Source of the DNA: Gillisella vitis
GTDB taxonomy: Bacteria; Pseudomonadota; Alphaproteobacteria; Rhizobiales; Rhizobiaceae
Length of the DNA stretch: 64,000 nucleotides
Assembly (NCBI RefSeq): GCF_021559775.1
Contig: NZ_CP056047.1
Span: 3,121,501 to 3,185,500, forward strand
Direction of reading: 5' to 3'
This document shows, in pieces, positions 1-8,224 of the stretch; within the stretch, counting starts at the first letter, position 1; the number at the start of each line of letters is the position of its first letter. Under the pieces are notes generated by a model. That model worked only from the letters and a program-made list of their open reading frames with translations, was not told the DNA's origin and ran no database searches. The position numbers and the translations under genes were made by a program.

Positions 1-2
1 GG

Positions 3-2030
3 ATCAAGGCCGAGGGCACCGCCATTCGCCAGGGTTCGACAACAATCGCGCAGCCGTCGGTCGATGTGACCACCAACGACCTCCAGTCGCTGGCCTTGCA
101 GGGCATGGTGAAGGCGGACCGGATCTCCAATGGCTCTGCTCTTGTGGAACAGCTGGCGCTTCAGTTCGACCGGAGAGGAACCCGCACCGATATCGACCTT
201 TCAGGACGATATGACAATGCACCTTTGACCGGAAAAGCACTGGTGCAGCAGGATGGCAATAGCATCGGCATTGCGCTTCAGGATTTTGCCGTCAGCCCAC
301 GCGGCATCGCCATAACGCTAGCCCGGCCCACTGATATCACCGTGGAAAATGGCACGGCGACAATCGAGACGCTGACCATCAAGGCCGGCAGCGGCACAAT
401 CACGGTCGCTGGCAAGGCAGGCGCGGCTCTGGATATGACAGCGCAGATCAACGCGCTCCCCGCCTCGCTTGCCAATACATTTTCGGCCAATCTGGGCGCG
501 ACCGGCACACTCTCCGGCAAGATCACCGCCACCGGCAGCACATCTGCGCCGAAGATCGCTTATGACCTGCGCCTCGACGATGCCAGCGTCACGCAGATGC
601 AGTCCGCTGGCCTGCCACCTCTGGCGATTACCGCGTCCGGCACCTTTGCGGACAATCGCCTCTCCGTGGACAGCCGCGTCACCGGTGGCGGCGGTCTGAA
701 TGTCACAGGCGGCGGCTCGCTGACGCTAGCAGGCGACAAACCCATCAACATGGCCTTCAAGGCTAATCTGCCGCTCACCGCATTGCAGGGCCTGTTGACC
801 AAGCAAGGATTGACGGCAGAAGGCAATGCCAATGGCGATATCCGCATTGGCGGCACCCTGTCCTCCCCGGCGTTATCCGGTACCATCAGCACGGCCAAGG
901 CCCGGCTGATTGATGTGAAACACAATATCGCTCTTGAGCAATTGGCCGTGGACATTGCCTTGACCGGCGATCAGGCCCGGATCAACTCCGTCACCGGCAG
1001 GATTTCCGCCGGAGGCAGAGTGTCGGCGACCGGCACGATCGACCTGAAGGGTCAGGGATTGCCCAGCGACCTGACAATCAAGCTCGACAACGCCATCTAC
1101 ATCGATGGTACCTTGGTCACCGCGACCGTCAACGGCAGCATGGGGTTGAAAGGCCCCTTGCTGGATGGACCGACCCTGTCCGGCAAGCTGACACTGGACA
1201 AGACCTCAATCACCATTCCGTCCCGGCTGCCGGGATCGATTGCCCAACTCGACATCAAGCACAAGAACGCTCCGGCCGACGTGCGCCGCCAAACGGCAAT
1301 TCTCAATCCAGAGAAAACGGGGGATGGCAGTAGCTCGCCGATTCTGCTCGATCTGCAAATCGCGGCACCCTCGCAAATCTTCGTGCGCGGACGCGGAATC
1401 GACGCCGAACTGAACGGAACCGTGACCATCAAGGGCAGTATCGCAGCACCGCAAGTCTCGGGTGGCTTCACCATGCGTCGGGGCCGGATGGTCATTCTCA
1501 CCAAGCGGCTGGATTTCAGCTCAGGCAAAATTACCTTTAGCGGTGGCCTTATCCCAGTCGTCGACTTCGAGGCTACCAGCACATCAGGCAGCACGACGCT
1601 GACAGCCAAGGTATCCGGCGTGGCGACCGACCCGGATATCAGCTTTTCATCCGCCCCCGCCCTGCCGCAGGACGAGGTCCTCGCCCAGCTTATTTTCGGC
1701 CAGTCGATGGCGAAACTGTCGCCGCTGCAAATTGCTCAATTGGCGGATGCCGTCGGTCAGTTGGGCGGTGGCAATTCGACATCCCTGTTCAACAGTCTTC
1801 GCAGCGCTGTTGGCGTCGACGATCTCGACATCAGCACCGATTCCAAGGGCAATACCCAGTTCAGCGCCGGAAAATATCTGAACGACAAAACTTATCTCGA
1901 ATTCCAGCAGGGCAGCAGCGGCAGCAAGGCCGTGATCAACCTGGATGTCGGCCGTGGCTTCAAGCTGAAAGGCGAGGCTGGCGCCAGTGGATCGAGCGGC
2001 GGCGGTGTGTTCTATGAGAAAGAATACTAG
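3..2030 (+). CDS. tamB: Translocation and assembly module TamB, C-terminal part (5' truncated by window)
   Basis: The reading frame is open from the first bases of the window, so the gene begins upstream and about 675 C-terminal residues are visible. TamB is an inner-membrane-anchored periplasmic protein that works with the Omp85-type TamA; the family is implicated in outer-membrane protein assembly and in phospholipid transport across the envelope. The visible part is long, Gly/Thr/Ser/Leu-rich and built of repeated short beta segments, as expected for the beta-taco of this family. The end carries the conserved DUF490 region, including a segment around QDEVLAQLIFGQSM and a closing Gly/Ser-rich stretch with a terminal aromatic residue. 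No terminator with a U-tract follows. Family assignment is firm; the start and any adjacent tamA lie outside the window. Confidence 0.9.
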   Translation: MKAEGTAIRQGSTTIAQPSVDVTTNDLQSLALQGMVKADRISNGSALVEQLALQFDRRGTRTDIDLSGRYDNAPLTGKALVQQDGNSIGIALQDFAVSPRGIAITLARPTDITVENGTATIETLTIKAGSGTITVAGKAGAALDMTAQINALPASLANTFSANLGATGTLSGKITATGSTSAPKIAYDLRLDDASVTQMQSAGLPPLAITASGTFADNRLSVDSRVTGGGGLNVTGGGSLTLAGDKPINMAFKANLPLTALQGLLTKQGLTAEGNANGDIRIGGTLSSPALSGTISTAKARLIDVKHNIALEQLAVDIALTGDQARINSVTGRISAGGRVSATGTIDLKGQGLPSDLTIKLDNAIYIDGTLVTATVNGSMGLKGPLLDGPTLSGKLTLDKTSITIPSRLPGSIAQLDIKHKNAPADVRRQTAILNPEKTGDGSSSPILLDLQIAAPSQIFVRGRGIDAELNGTVTIKGSIAAPQVSGGFTMRRGRMVILTKRLDFSSGKITFSGGLIPVVDFEATSTSGSTTLTAKVSGVATDPDISFSSAPALPQDEVLAQLIFGQSMAKLSPLQIAQLADAVGQLGGGNSTSLFNSLRSAVGVDDLDISTDSKGNTQFSAGKYLNDKTYLEFQQGSSGSKAVINLDVGRGFKLKGEAGASGSSGGGVFYEKEY

Positions 2031-2260
2031 AGTTTGTTAGACACACAACGTCTCCGACAGGTGTCAAGGCGCGATCCACTCGCTCTACAGCCTCGTAATT
2101 TATAAGTGTGCGATGCATAACACCTTAAATTTCCTGCGTAATTTCTTAAATCAAGCTGAGATCAGGGAATTATGGAAAAACAAAACCGTGCATCGCCAGC
2201 GCTTTATCACACGCATAAATCCCAACTCAATATTTTTTCATGCTCCGAATCCTTTTCTCT

Positions 2261-2281
2261 TTAAATCCGGCGAGGATTTAA
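2261..2281. promoter_or_regulatory. Operator-like inverted repeat, 8-bp arms
   Basis: The arms TTAAATCC (2261-2268) and GGATTTAA (2274-2281) are perfect inverted repeats separated by 5 bases (GGCGA). The 21-base symmetric geometry suits a dimeric regulator site, or a weak hairpin. It lies about 470 bases upstream of the chemoreceptor. The symmetry is seen directly; a regulatory role is inference. Confidence 0.35.
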
Positions 2282-2473
2282 GGAATTGTACAGCGGATTG
2301 TCGGTAGAATTCAGCTTGATAAGCCCCGACCTCCGGTGTCCGTAACGTCCCTGGAAAGACGGGAGCTATCGATACATTTCAAAGGATGCTTGAATAGCTA
2401 TTTCTTAACAAAATACCCGTATGAATATAGGGCTTAAGGCAAGGTCGTTGATCACACAACAAAGGATGTGAGA

Positions 2474-2557
2474 ATGCGCTCCGCACTTGACGTCGCACGA
2501 GCCAACACAGTTGGCTTTATGCATAGGCTCTTGGATCTAAAAAATCGATCTCACTGA
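2474..2557 (+). CDS. Possible 27-residue small protein or leader peptide
   Basis: ATG at 2474 is preceded by a purine-rich AAGGATGTGAGA, which could serve as a ribosome site, and the frame runs 27 codons to a TGA. The peptide is basic and partly amphipathic (begins MRSALDVARANTVGF). A perfect 7-bp hairpin (AGCCAAC, 3-base loop, GTTGGCT, 2500-2516) lies inside the frame. I recognise no family. It may be a leader peptide for the chemoreceptor, a small protein, or chance. Confidence 0.22.
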   Translation: MRSALDVARANTVGFMHRLLDLKNRSH

Positions 2558-2748
2558 AGAATTCTACGAACAGTCATTGAAATTGACATTCGTATTCAAC
2601 GTTCAATTTCCCAAGGTGAGGATGCGATTCACATCTTCAAACCCTTGGTATGGTTCGAGAAATACAAACACCACGACTACGAGCACCACCGCGTCATCAG
2701 GGAATGCCCCAACAGGATACGCGTGCTACAGGACACAGAGGAAGAACG

Positions 2749-4428
2749 ATGCTGGGTTTCGGTTCAGATGCAGAAAACATTCTGTCGGCGCTTGCAAAAT
2801 CTCAGGCCGTCATTGAGTTCGATCTCGAAGGCACGATCATCACCGCCAACGACGTGTTCTGTCGGTTGATGGGATATCGGCCCGAAGAACTCAAAGGGCG
2901 CAAGCACGCGCTGTTTTGTGATCCTTCCTATGTGTCCTCTGCGCAATATAAGGCCTTCTGGCAAAAGCTGTCAGGCGGGCAATCCGAAACGGCCACCTTC
3001 AAGCGGATCAACAAGGCAGGCCAGGAGGTCTGGATCAACGGCTCCTATAATCCCGTCTGCAACAGCCGAGGCAAGCCCTACAAGGTGGTAAAGATCGCAG
3101 CCGATGTCACCACCGCACAGTTGCAGACCCTCGAAGACCGCGGCAAGATGGCCGCGATTTCACGCGCTCAGGCAGTCATTGAATTTACCAAGACCGGAGA
3201 GATTCTTTCTGCCAACGAAAACTTCCTGAGAGTGCTGGGATATAGCCTGGCGGAAATCCAGGGCAAGCATCATTCGATGTTCTGCGAACCCTCTTACACC
3301 GCGAGCCGAGACTACAAACTGTTCTGGGAAAAACTCAGCAATGGCGAGTTCATCGCAGAAGAGTTCAAGCGCATCGGCAAGGGCGGTAAAGTGGCATGGA
3401 TTCAAGCCTCCTATAACCCGATCTTCGATGCCGACGGCAAGGTGATCAAGGTGGTGAAATTCGCCACCGATGTCACTGACCGGGTGCGGTGCGTGCAGGA
3501 AATCGGGCACGCTTTGCAGGCTCTTTCGGATGGCGACCTGACGGTGACGCTGGAGCGGCCTTTTGTGTCAGGCCTCGACCAGATCCGGCTGGACCTGAAC
3601 AATGCCATGGAAAAACTGACAACCGCGATGCGAACCGTGGCCATGAACGCCAATGCAATCGCCGCTGGAACCAACCAGATCAAATCCGCTTCTGACGATC
3701 TTTCCCGCCGCACCGAGCAGCAGGCTGCCTCTGTCGAGGAAACCGCCGCAGCCCTTGAGGAAGTAACCCAGACGGTCACCGACAGCGCAAAACGGGCCGC
3801 CGAAGCCGCCAATCTCGTTGCTCGCACTAAGGCCCAGGCTGAAGCCTCAAGCCAGGTGGTTCGCAACGCCATTGACGCCATGGGCCAGATTGAAAACTCT
3901 TCCAATGAGATTTCAAACATCATCGGCGTGATTGACGATATCGCCTTCCAGACCAACCTTCTGGCGCTGAATGCCGGAGTTGAAGCCGCCCGCGCGGGCG
4001 AGGCCGGCAAGGGTTTTGCCGTCGTTGCCCAGGAAGTACGCGAACTGGCGCAACGCTCTGCCAAGGCCGCCAAGGAAATCAAACTTCTGATCACTACGTC
4101 AAGCAACCAAGTCGAAACCGGCGTATCGCTGGTGGGCGAAACCGGCAAGGCGCTGACGACGATCCTGGCGGAAGTTCAGGAGGTCAACCGTAATATCGGC
4201 GCCATTGTCGAGGCTACTCGGGAACAGGCAACCGGCCTTAGAGAAATCAACAAGGCCGTCAACACCATGGACCAGAATACCCAGCAGAATGCCGCCATGG
4301 TGGAAGAAAGCTCGGCGGCGAGCCATGGCCTTGCCCAACAAACCGAAAACCTGCGCAACCTGCTCGAACAATTTAGATTTGAGAAACATTCTTCCGCTAG
4401 GATGAGCCATGACAAATATGCGGCTTAG
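2749..4428 (+). CDS. Cytosolic methyl-accepting chemotaxis protein with tandem PAS domains
   Basis: A 559-aa chemoreceptor that should relay a PAS-sensed signal to CheA/CheW. The start at 2749 (MLGFGSDAE) is chosen because a purine-rich GAGGAAG site precedes it and the upstream in-frame extension is low-complexity. Residues about 13-120 and 130-245 are two similar PAS domains, each with an NxxF segment, an FC(D/E)PSY motif and a closing (A/T)DVT. A short HAMP-like segment follows, then the signalling domain with the hairpin tip around [20 protein letters not shown] and the [12 protein letters not shown] helix. There is no signal peptide or transmembrane helix, so the receptor is probably cytoplasmic. 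No C-terminal CheR-tethering pentapeptide is seen. It is followed 113 bases later by cheW on the same strand. The ligand or cofactor is unknown. Confidence 0.9.
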   Translation: MLGFGSDAENILSALAKSQAVIEFDLEGTIITANDVFCRLMGYRPEELKGRKHALFCDPSYVSSAQYKAFWQKLSGGQSETATFKRINKAGQEVWINGSYNPVCNSRGKPYKVVKIAADVTTAQLQTLEDRGKMAAISRAQAVIEFTKTGEILSANENFLRVLGYSLAEIQGKHHSMFCEPSYTASRDYKLFWEKLSNGEFIAEEFKRIGKGGKVAWIQASYNPIFDADGKVIKVVKFATDVTDRVRCVQEIGHALQALSDGDLTVTLERPFVSGLDQIRLDLNNAMEKLTTAMRTVAMNANAIAAGTNQIKSASDDLSRRTEQQAASVEETAAALEEVTQTVTDSAKRAAEAANLVARTKAQAEASSQVVRNAIDAMGQIENSSNEISNIIGVIDDIAFQTNLLALNAGVEAARAGEAGKGFAVVAQEVRELAQRSAKAAKEIKLLITTSSNQVETGVSLVGETGKALTTILAEVQEVNRNIGAIVEATREQATGLREINKAVNTMDQNTQQNAAMVEESSAASHGLAQQTENLRNLLEQFRFEKHSSARMSHDKYAA

Positions 4429-4541
4429 CGGTAATCGCTACGCATCGCATGGACGAACATCGGACTAATGATCGCAATACAGCCCCGGCGGGTAACCTGT
4501 TTACAGGAAGCGGAGGGCGAAAGACAGGCGGGACGGATATC

Positions 4542-5021
4542 ATGGCAACACCTATTACCCCTACCAGCTTCGGCGGTGAAAACCTCGAAATCATCGCGTT
4601 TCGCCTGCATGATCAGGAGTTTTGCGTCAAGACCACCACAATCCGGGAAATCCGCGGCTGGGCGCCTTCCACGCCCATTCCGCATGCACCGGCCGATGTG
4701 ATCGGCGTGATGAACCTGCGCGGTTCGGTCATTCCGATCATTGATCTTGCCTACAAGCTCGGCATGAAGAGCACGGTTGCCAATGAGCGCTCCGCCATTG
4801 TCGTCGCCGAAGTGCACAATATGGTCATTGGCATGCTGGTGGACCGGGTGTCCGACATCCTGACCATCCCCTCAAGCCAGGTTCAGCCGGTTCCAGAAGT
4901 TTCGGCCTCTTTTGACAAGACGTTTTCCGAAGGCATCATCGCCAATGAAAACGGCATGATCTGCTTCCTGAACCTTTCCAAGATGTTCAAGGGCAGCGAG
5001 CTGGAAGAGCTTGCGGCCTGA
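4542..5021 (+). CDS. cheW: Chemotaxis coupling protein CheW
   Basis: A 159-aa single-domain CheW that couples receptors to the CheA kinase. The start at 4542 (MATPITPTSF) is preferred over an upstream in-frame ATG (4449) because conserved CheW sequence begins just after it (LEIIAFRLHDQEFC). Typical CheW motifs are visible: VMNLRGSVIPIIDL near the middle and VDRVSDILTIP later. It lies directly downstream of the tandem-PAS chemoreceptor and the pair ends at a strong rho-independent terminator, so they probably form a receptor-adaptor unit separate from a main che operon. CheA is not in the window. Confidence 0.95.
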   Translation: MATPITPTSFGGENLEIIAFRLHDQEFCVKTTTIREIRGWAPSTPIPHAPADVIGVMNLRGSVIPIIDLAYKLGMKSTVANERSAIVVAEVHNMVIGMLVDRVSDILTIPSSQVQPVPEVSASFDKTFSEGIIANENGMICFLNLSKMFKGSELEELAA

Positions 5022-5041
5022 TCTTATAAAACGATAATATC

Positions 5042-5075
5042 AAAAGCGGCCTCATCGGGCCGCTTTTTTGTTTTT
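5042..5075 (+). terminator. Rho-independent terminator after cheW
   Basis: A perfect 10-bp stem, AAAAGCGGCC (5042-5051) with GGCCGCTTTT (5058-5067), encloses a 6-base loop and is followed by a run of T. It starts 20 bases after the cheW stop. Confidence 0.92.
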
Positions 5076-5106
5076 GTGCTTTTGCTCTCTTCTGCATGGC
5101 TCGGAT

Positions 5107-5141
5107 CAAAAATGCCGCCCTGCTTTTAAGCAGGGCGGCAT
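5107..5141 (-). terminator. Rho-independent terminator after the OFA transporter gene
   Basis: A 14-bp perfect stem (5112-5125 with 5128-5141) encloses a 2-base centre. On the minus strand it is followed by a short T tract (complement of 5108-5112). It lies 11 bases beyond the transporter stop and, with the cheW terminator, insulates the two convergent units. Confidence 0.85.
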
Positions 5142-5152
5142 GACGAGATCGG

Positions 5153-6811
5153 TTAGCCAAACAGCACAAGCGTGCTGCGCAGAGTGACCCAAACACCCCA
5201 GAGCAAGGGAATGCCGACAACGGCCCAGGCGAGTGCCGCCTTGGCGTCGAAACCGCCTTTGCCAATGCCGAACGAGCCGGTCGGGCCAGCACTGGCGGCA
5301 GCGGTCTTGGCCTGAAGGGCGGCAACCTCGTCATCCGACATGAACCATTTCTCCGGCAATGGACGGATCAAGGCATTGGCGACAAGGCCGAGCGCCAGCA
5401 TGCCGGCCAGGATATACATCGTGCCGGTATAAAGTGCGGGACCGGGAGAAATCCCGGCAGCAATCTGGGCTTCGCGGATATAGTTGACCACGACAGGACC
5501 GACGATGCCTGCCGTTGCCCAGGCGGTCAGCAATCGGCCATGAATGGCGCCCACGAATTGCGTTCCGAAAATATCGGCTAGATAGGCCGGAATGGTGGCA
5601 AAACCGCCGCCATACATCGACAGGATGACGCCGAAAGCCAGAACGAACATGGCCTTGGAGCCTAGACCCGCCAAAGTCGGTGCTATCGCATACAGCAGGA
5701 TGCCGAGCAGGAAGAAGCAGTAGTAGGTGTTCTTGCGCCCGATCTTGTCCGACATCGACGCCCAGAAAAACCGTCCGCCAATGTTGAAGAGCGACAACAA
5801 CCCGGTAAATCCGGCAGCGATGGCGGCGATCTGCGCCTTTTGCGCGGTGTCCAATTGCGAGAATGTCAGGTCCGGCAGACCGATCAGTGAGCCGGCAAAA
5901 ATTTCCTGAAGCATGGGCGAGGCCATGCCGATCACCCCGATACCCGCCGAGACATTCAGGCAGAGCACGGCCCAGATCAGCCAGAACTGCTTGGTCTTGT
6001 GGGCATCGCGCAGATGCACGTGGCGATGGGTAATCATGCTGCTTTTGGCAACAGGCGGGGTCCAACCTTCTGGACGCCAGCCGGCGGGCGGAATGCGGTA
6101 ACCGAAAGCGCCGCCCATCATGAAGACAAAATAGATAGCGGCCATAACCACGAAAGTCTGCCAGACGCCCGGCCCGGCATCGGACCGGAACACGCCCATC
6201 AGCAGATTGGCGAGCGGCGCACCGATCATCGCCCCGCCGCCAAAGCCCATGATTGCCATACCAGTCGCCATGCCGCGCCGGTCGGGAAACCATTTGATCA
6301 ACGTAGATACCGGAGAAATATAGCCAAGGCCAAGCCCGATACCGCCGATGACGCCTGCGCCGATCCACATCAGCCACAGTTGATGGGTGAAAACCCCCAG
6401 TGCCGCGACCAGAATGCCACCGCACCAGCAGCAGGCCGAAACAAAACCGGCACGACGCGGACCAACCCGCTCCAGCCAACCGCCCCAAAGCGCTGCGGAA
6501 CAGCCAAGCAGCACGAAGAACAATGTGTAGATCCAGCCAAGGTCGGCAACGCGCCAATTACACTCGGTGGTGAACAGCGCGCCGACAAGCGACAGACCAG
6601 CGCAGCTTGCAGGCGCGGCGGTACCCAATGCCTTGCTGAGCGGCAGCCAGAACACGCTAAAGCCATAGGCCATGCCGATGCACAGATGAATGGCAAGCGC
6701 TGCTGGTGGCACCAGCCAACGATTGAAACCCGGTTTTGCAATGATCCGTTCCCGATCAAGCAAACCGGCAGATGATGACAGCGCTGTCCCCGGCGCATTC
6801 GTAACTGCCAT
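5153..6811 (-). CDS. OFA-family MFS transporter (oxalate/formate antiporter type)
   Basis: A 552-aa major facilitator with about 12 hydrophobic segments. The first helix contains AIHLCIGMAYGFSVFWLPLS, typical of the oxalate:formate antiporter (OFA) family, and a loop carries the MFS-type motif FPDRRGMATGMAIMGFGGG. A hydrophilic loop near the middle (around KSSMITHRHVHLRDA) and a C-terminal tail with one more hydrophobic segment make it longer than many MFS proteins. The ATG at 6811 has a strong ribosome site (complement of CCTCC at 6819-6823). It lies on the same strand as the formate dehydrogenase genes, 283 bases past fdsD, so uptake or exchange of formate or a related carboxylate is a reasonable inference. 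Substrate is not proven by sequence. Confidence 0.85.
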   Translation of the reverse strand: MAVTNAPGTALSSSAGLLDRERIIAKPGFNRWLVPPAALAIHLCIGMAYGFSVFWLPLSKALGTAAPASCAGLSLVGALFTTECNWRVADLGWIYTLFFVLLGCSAALWGGWLERVGPRRAGFVSACCWCGGILVAALGVFTHQLWLMWIGAGVIGGIGLGLGYISPVSTLIKWFPDRRGMATGMAIMGFGGGAMIGAPLANLLMGVFRSDAGPGVWQTFVVMAAIYFVFMMGGAFGYRIPPAGWRPEGWTPPVAKSSMITHRHVHLRDAHKTKQFWLIWAVLCLNVSAGIGVIGMASPMLQEIFAGSLIGLPDLTFSQLDTAQKAQIAAIAAGFTGLLSLFNIGGRFFWASMSDKIGRKNTYYCFFLLGILLYAIAPTLAGLGSKAMFVLAFGVILSMYGGGFATIPAYLADIFGTQFVGAIHGRLLTAWATAGIVGPVVVNYIREAQIAAGISPGPALYTGTMYILAGMLALGLVANALIRPLPEKWFMSDDEVAALQAKTAAASAGPTGSFGIGKGGFDAKAALAWAVVGIPLLWGVWVTLRSTLVLFG

Positions 6812-7094
6812 AAATATCCCTCCTCGTGCTTCTATCCAAATGGAGGCCCCAGCCGCATTTGGAGAAGTCGTTGCTCAAACAAAAAACCAGCGCATGATGG
6901 CATGACCAAAGTGAATGCATCACGGCACTGGTTAGCTTGTCTATTCCCATCACTACCTGTAGCGGACAGCGCAACCGCCGCCGCCACACATAGCGCGTCT
7001 GTCGAAAGGCCAGATATGGCCCTAATCAACCTGTTCAAATCTTTAGAATATTTGGCGCCATGCACACTATGCCGTCGCCCGTTCGGTCGGCCTT

Positions 7095-7367
7095 TCAGAC
7101 TGTCCCCTGCCCCGCCATTCCAAAGGCATCGGCACTATTATCCACCGGACGTTTGATCAGTTTCGCTGCCTCGATCACCAGCGGGTCAAATCCGTCCCGA
7201 CCTGCATCAATCATCTCGAAAAACTGGCGGCGCATGCGCGGTTCCCAGAACTTGTTGATGTGGGTTGCCACGCCCTGCACCCGCTCATGCTCCGGCTGCG
7301 TGTTAAAGAACTGGGCGATCTGGTTTGCCATGCGGATCAGTTTTTCAGCAATATGGTCATGCGACAT
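7095..7367 (-). CDS. fdsD: NAD-dependent formate dehydrogenase delta subunit
   Basis: A 90-aa soluble protein matching FdsD, the small subunit encoded with NAD-linked molybdenum formate dehydrogenases; it is thought to help assemble or mature the active enzyme. Family features are an N-terminal helix with LIRMANQIAQFF, followed by HINKFWEPRMRRQFFEMID and a C-terminal VIEAAKLIKR segment. It starts inside the 3' end of fdhD (11-base overlap), so the two are almost certainly co-translated. No iron-sulfur or cofactor motif is present. Confidence 0.93.
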   Translation of the reverse strand: MSHDHIAEKLIRMANQIAQFFNTQPEHERVQGVATHINKFWEPRMRRQFFEMIDAGRDGFDPLVIEAAKLIKRPVDNSADAFGMAGQGTV

Positions 7368-8181
7368 CGGCGGAAACCCCGGATATTATGCGGTCAGGAC
7401 GGGTAAAGACTTCAAAATCATCGCCCCGGGCAATGCCGATCAGGGTCATGCCCGCCGCCTGCGCCGTGCGGATGGCAAGAGCGGTTGGAGCAGAAATCGC
7501 CAATAGAATCGGCGCACCCAGCATGGCCGCCTTCTGCACCATCTCCACCGACAACCGGCTGGTGACGACCACCACGCCGTCTTCGCCCCGGCGTCCGGCC
7601 TTCAACACCGCACCGACCAATTTATCAAGAGCATTATGACGCCCCACATCTTCCCGGATCGCCAGCAGGCCTTCGCCGGGAACGAAGAAACCAGCCCCAT
7701 GCACCGCATGGGTTTGCCGGTTAAGCGCCTGCGCCCGGCTGAGCGCATCGATAGCCTCACGGATATCCGCCGGTGTCAGCGTCAATCCGCCGGTGACGAT
7801 CGGTACATCCCGGCTGGCCTGTTCGATTGACTCAATGCCGCAGAGACCGCAACCAACCGGCCCCGCCATACGACGGCGGCGGGTCGTCAGGGCGTCCGCT
7901 GTCGTATCCAGCAGCGTCACCTGCACATCGATGCCGCTTCCCGCCTCGACCGGCTCAATATCGAGAACCTCATCCAGCCGGGTAATAATGCCCTCGGCCA
8001 GCGAAAAGCCCAGCGCAAAATCCTCGAGATCGGCGGGCGTCGCCATCATCACGGCGTGGGTAGAGCCGCCATAGGAAAAGGCCACCGGCACTTCCTCCGG
8101 CACGATCCGGTGGGCCTCCTTGGTCATCCCTTGGCGATACTGCACCTGCGGCACGAGACAGGTGGTTTTCATCTCCGGCAT
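7357..8181 (-). CDS. fdhD: Formate dehydrogenase accessory sulfurtransferase FdhD
   Basis: FdhD transfers sulfur from a cysteine desulfurase (IscS in E. coli) to the bis-MGD molybdenum cofactor, a step required for formate dehydrogenase activity. The catalytic CxxC loop is visible as PVGCGLCGIES (Cys111 and Cys114 counting from the start used here). Further family motifs are DLEDFALGFSLAEGI and EDVGRHNALDKLVGA. I choose ATG 8181 because an AGGAGG-like site precedes it by about ten bases. The alternative ATG 8223, one base after the fdsA stop, would add 14 residues. It lies between fdsA and fdsD. Confidence 0.93.
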   Translation of the reverse strand: MPEMKTTCLVPQVQYRQGMTKEAHRIVPEEVPVAFSYGGSTHAVMMATPADLEDFALGFSLAEGIITRLDEVLDIEPVEAGSGIDVQVTLLDTTADALTTRRRRMAGPVGCGLCGIESIEQASRDVPIVTGGLTLTPADIREAIDALSRAQALNRQTHAVHGAGFFVPGEGLLAIREDVGRHNALDKLVGAVLKAGRRGEDGVVVVTSRLSVEMVQKAAMLGAPILLAISAPTALAIRTAQAAGMTLIGIARGDDFEVFTRPDRIISGVSADVA

Positions 8182-8224
8182 GACAGCAAAACCCTCCTTC
8201 CCGTTATCCTCCCTGACCACCATT

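Larger units (their letters stand above)
2031..2748. other. AT-rich intergenic region upstream of mcp
   Basis: This 718-base gap between tamB and the chemoreceptor is visibly more AT-rich than its surroundings. It holds a perfect 8-bp inverted repeat (2261-2281), a 27-codon open frame with a plausible ribosome site (2474-2557) and several TTAA/TTTAA motifs, but no recognisable RNA gene. An open frame at 2113-2307 has no ribosome site and reads as low-complexity sequence, so I do not call it. The chemoreceptor promoter must lie here, but I cannot place it with confidence. Confidence 0.6.

Noticed and set aside
2113..2307. 64-codon open frame in the tamB-mcp gap
   Set aside because: No ribosome site and no recognisable family; it lies across an operator-like repeat in AT-rich non-coding sequence.
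2440..2460. TTGATCACA-like motif resembling an FNR half-site
   Set aside because: The second half (ATCAA) is missing, so it does not make an FNR box.
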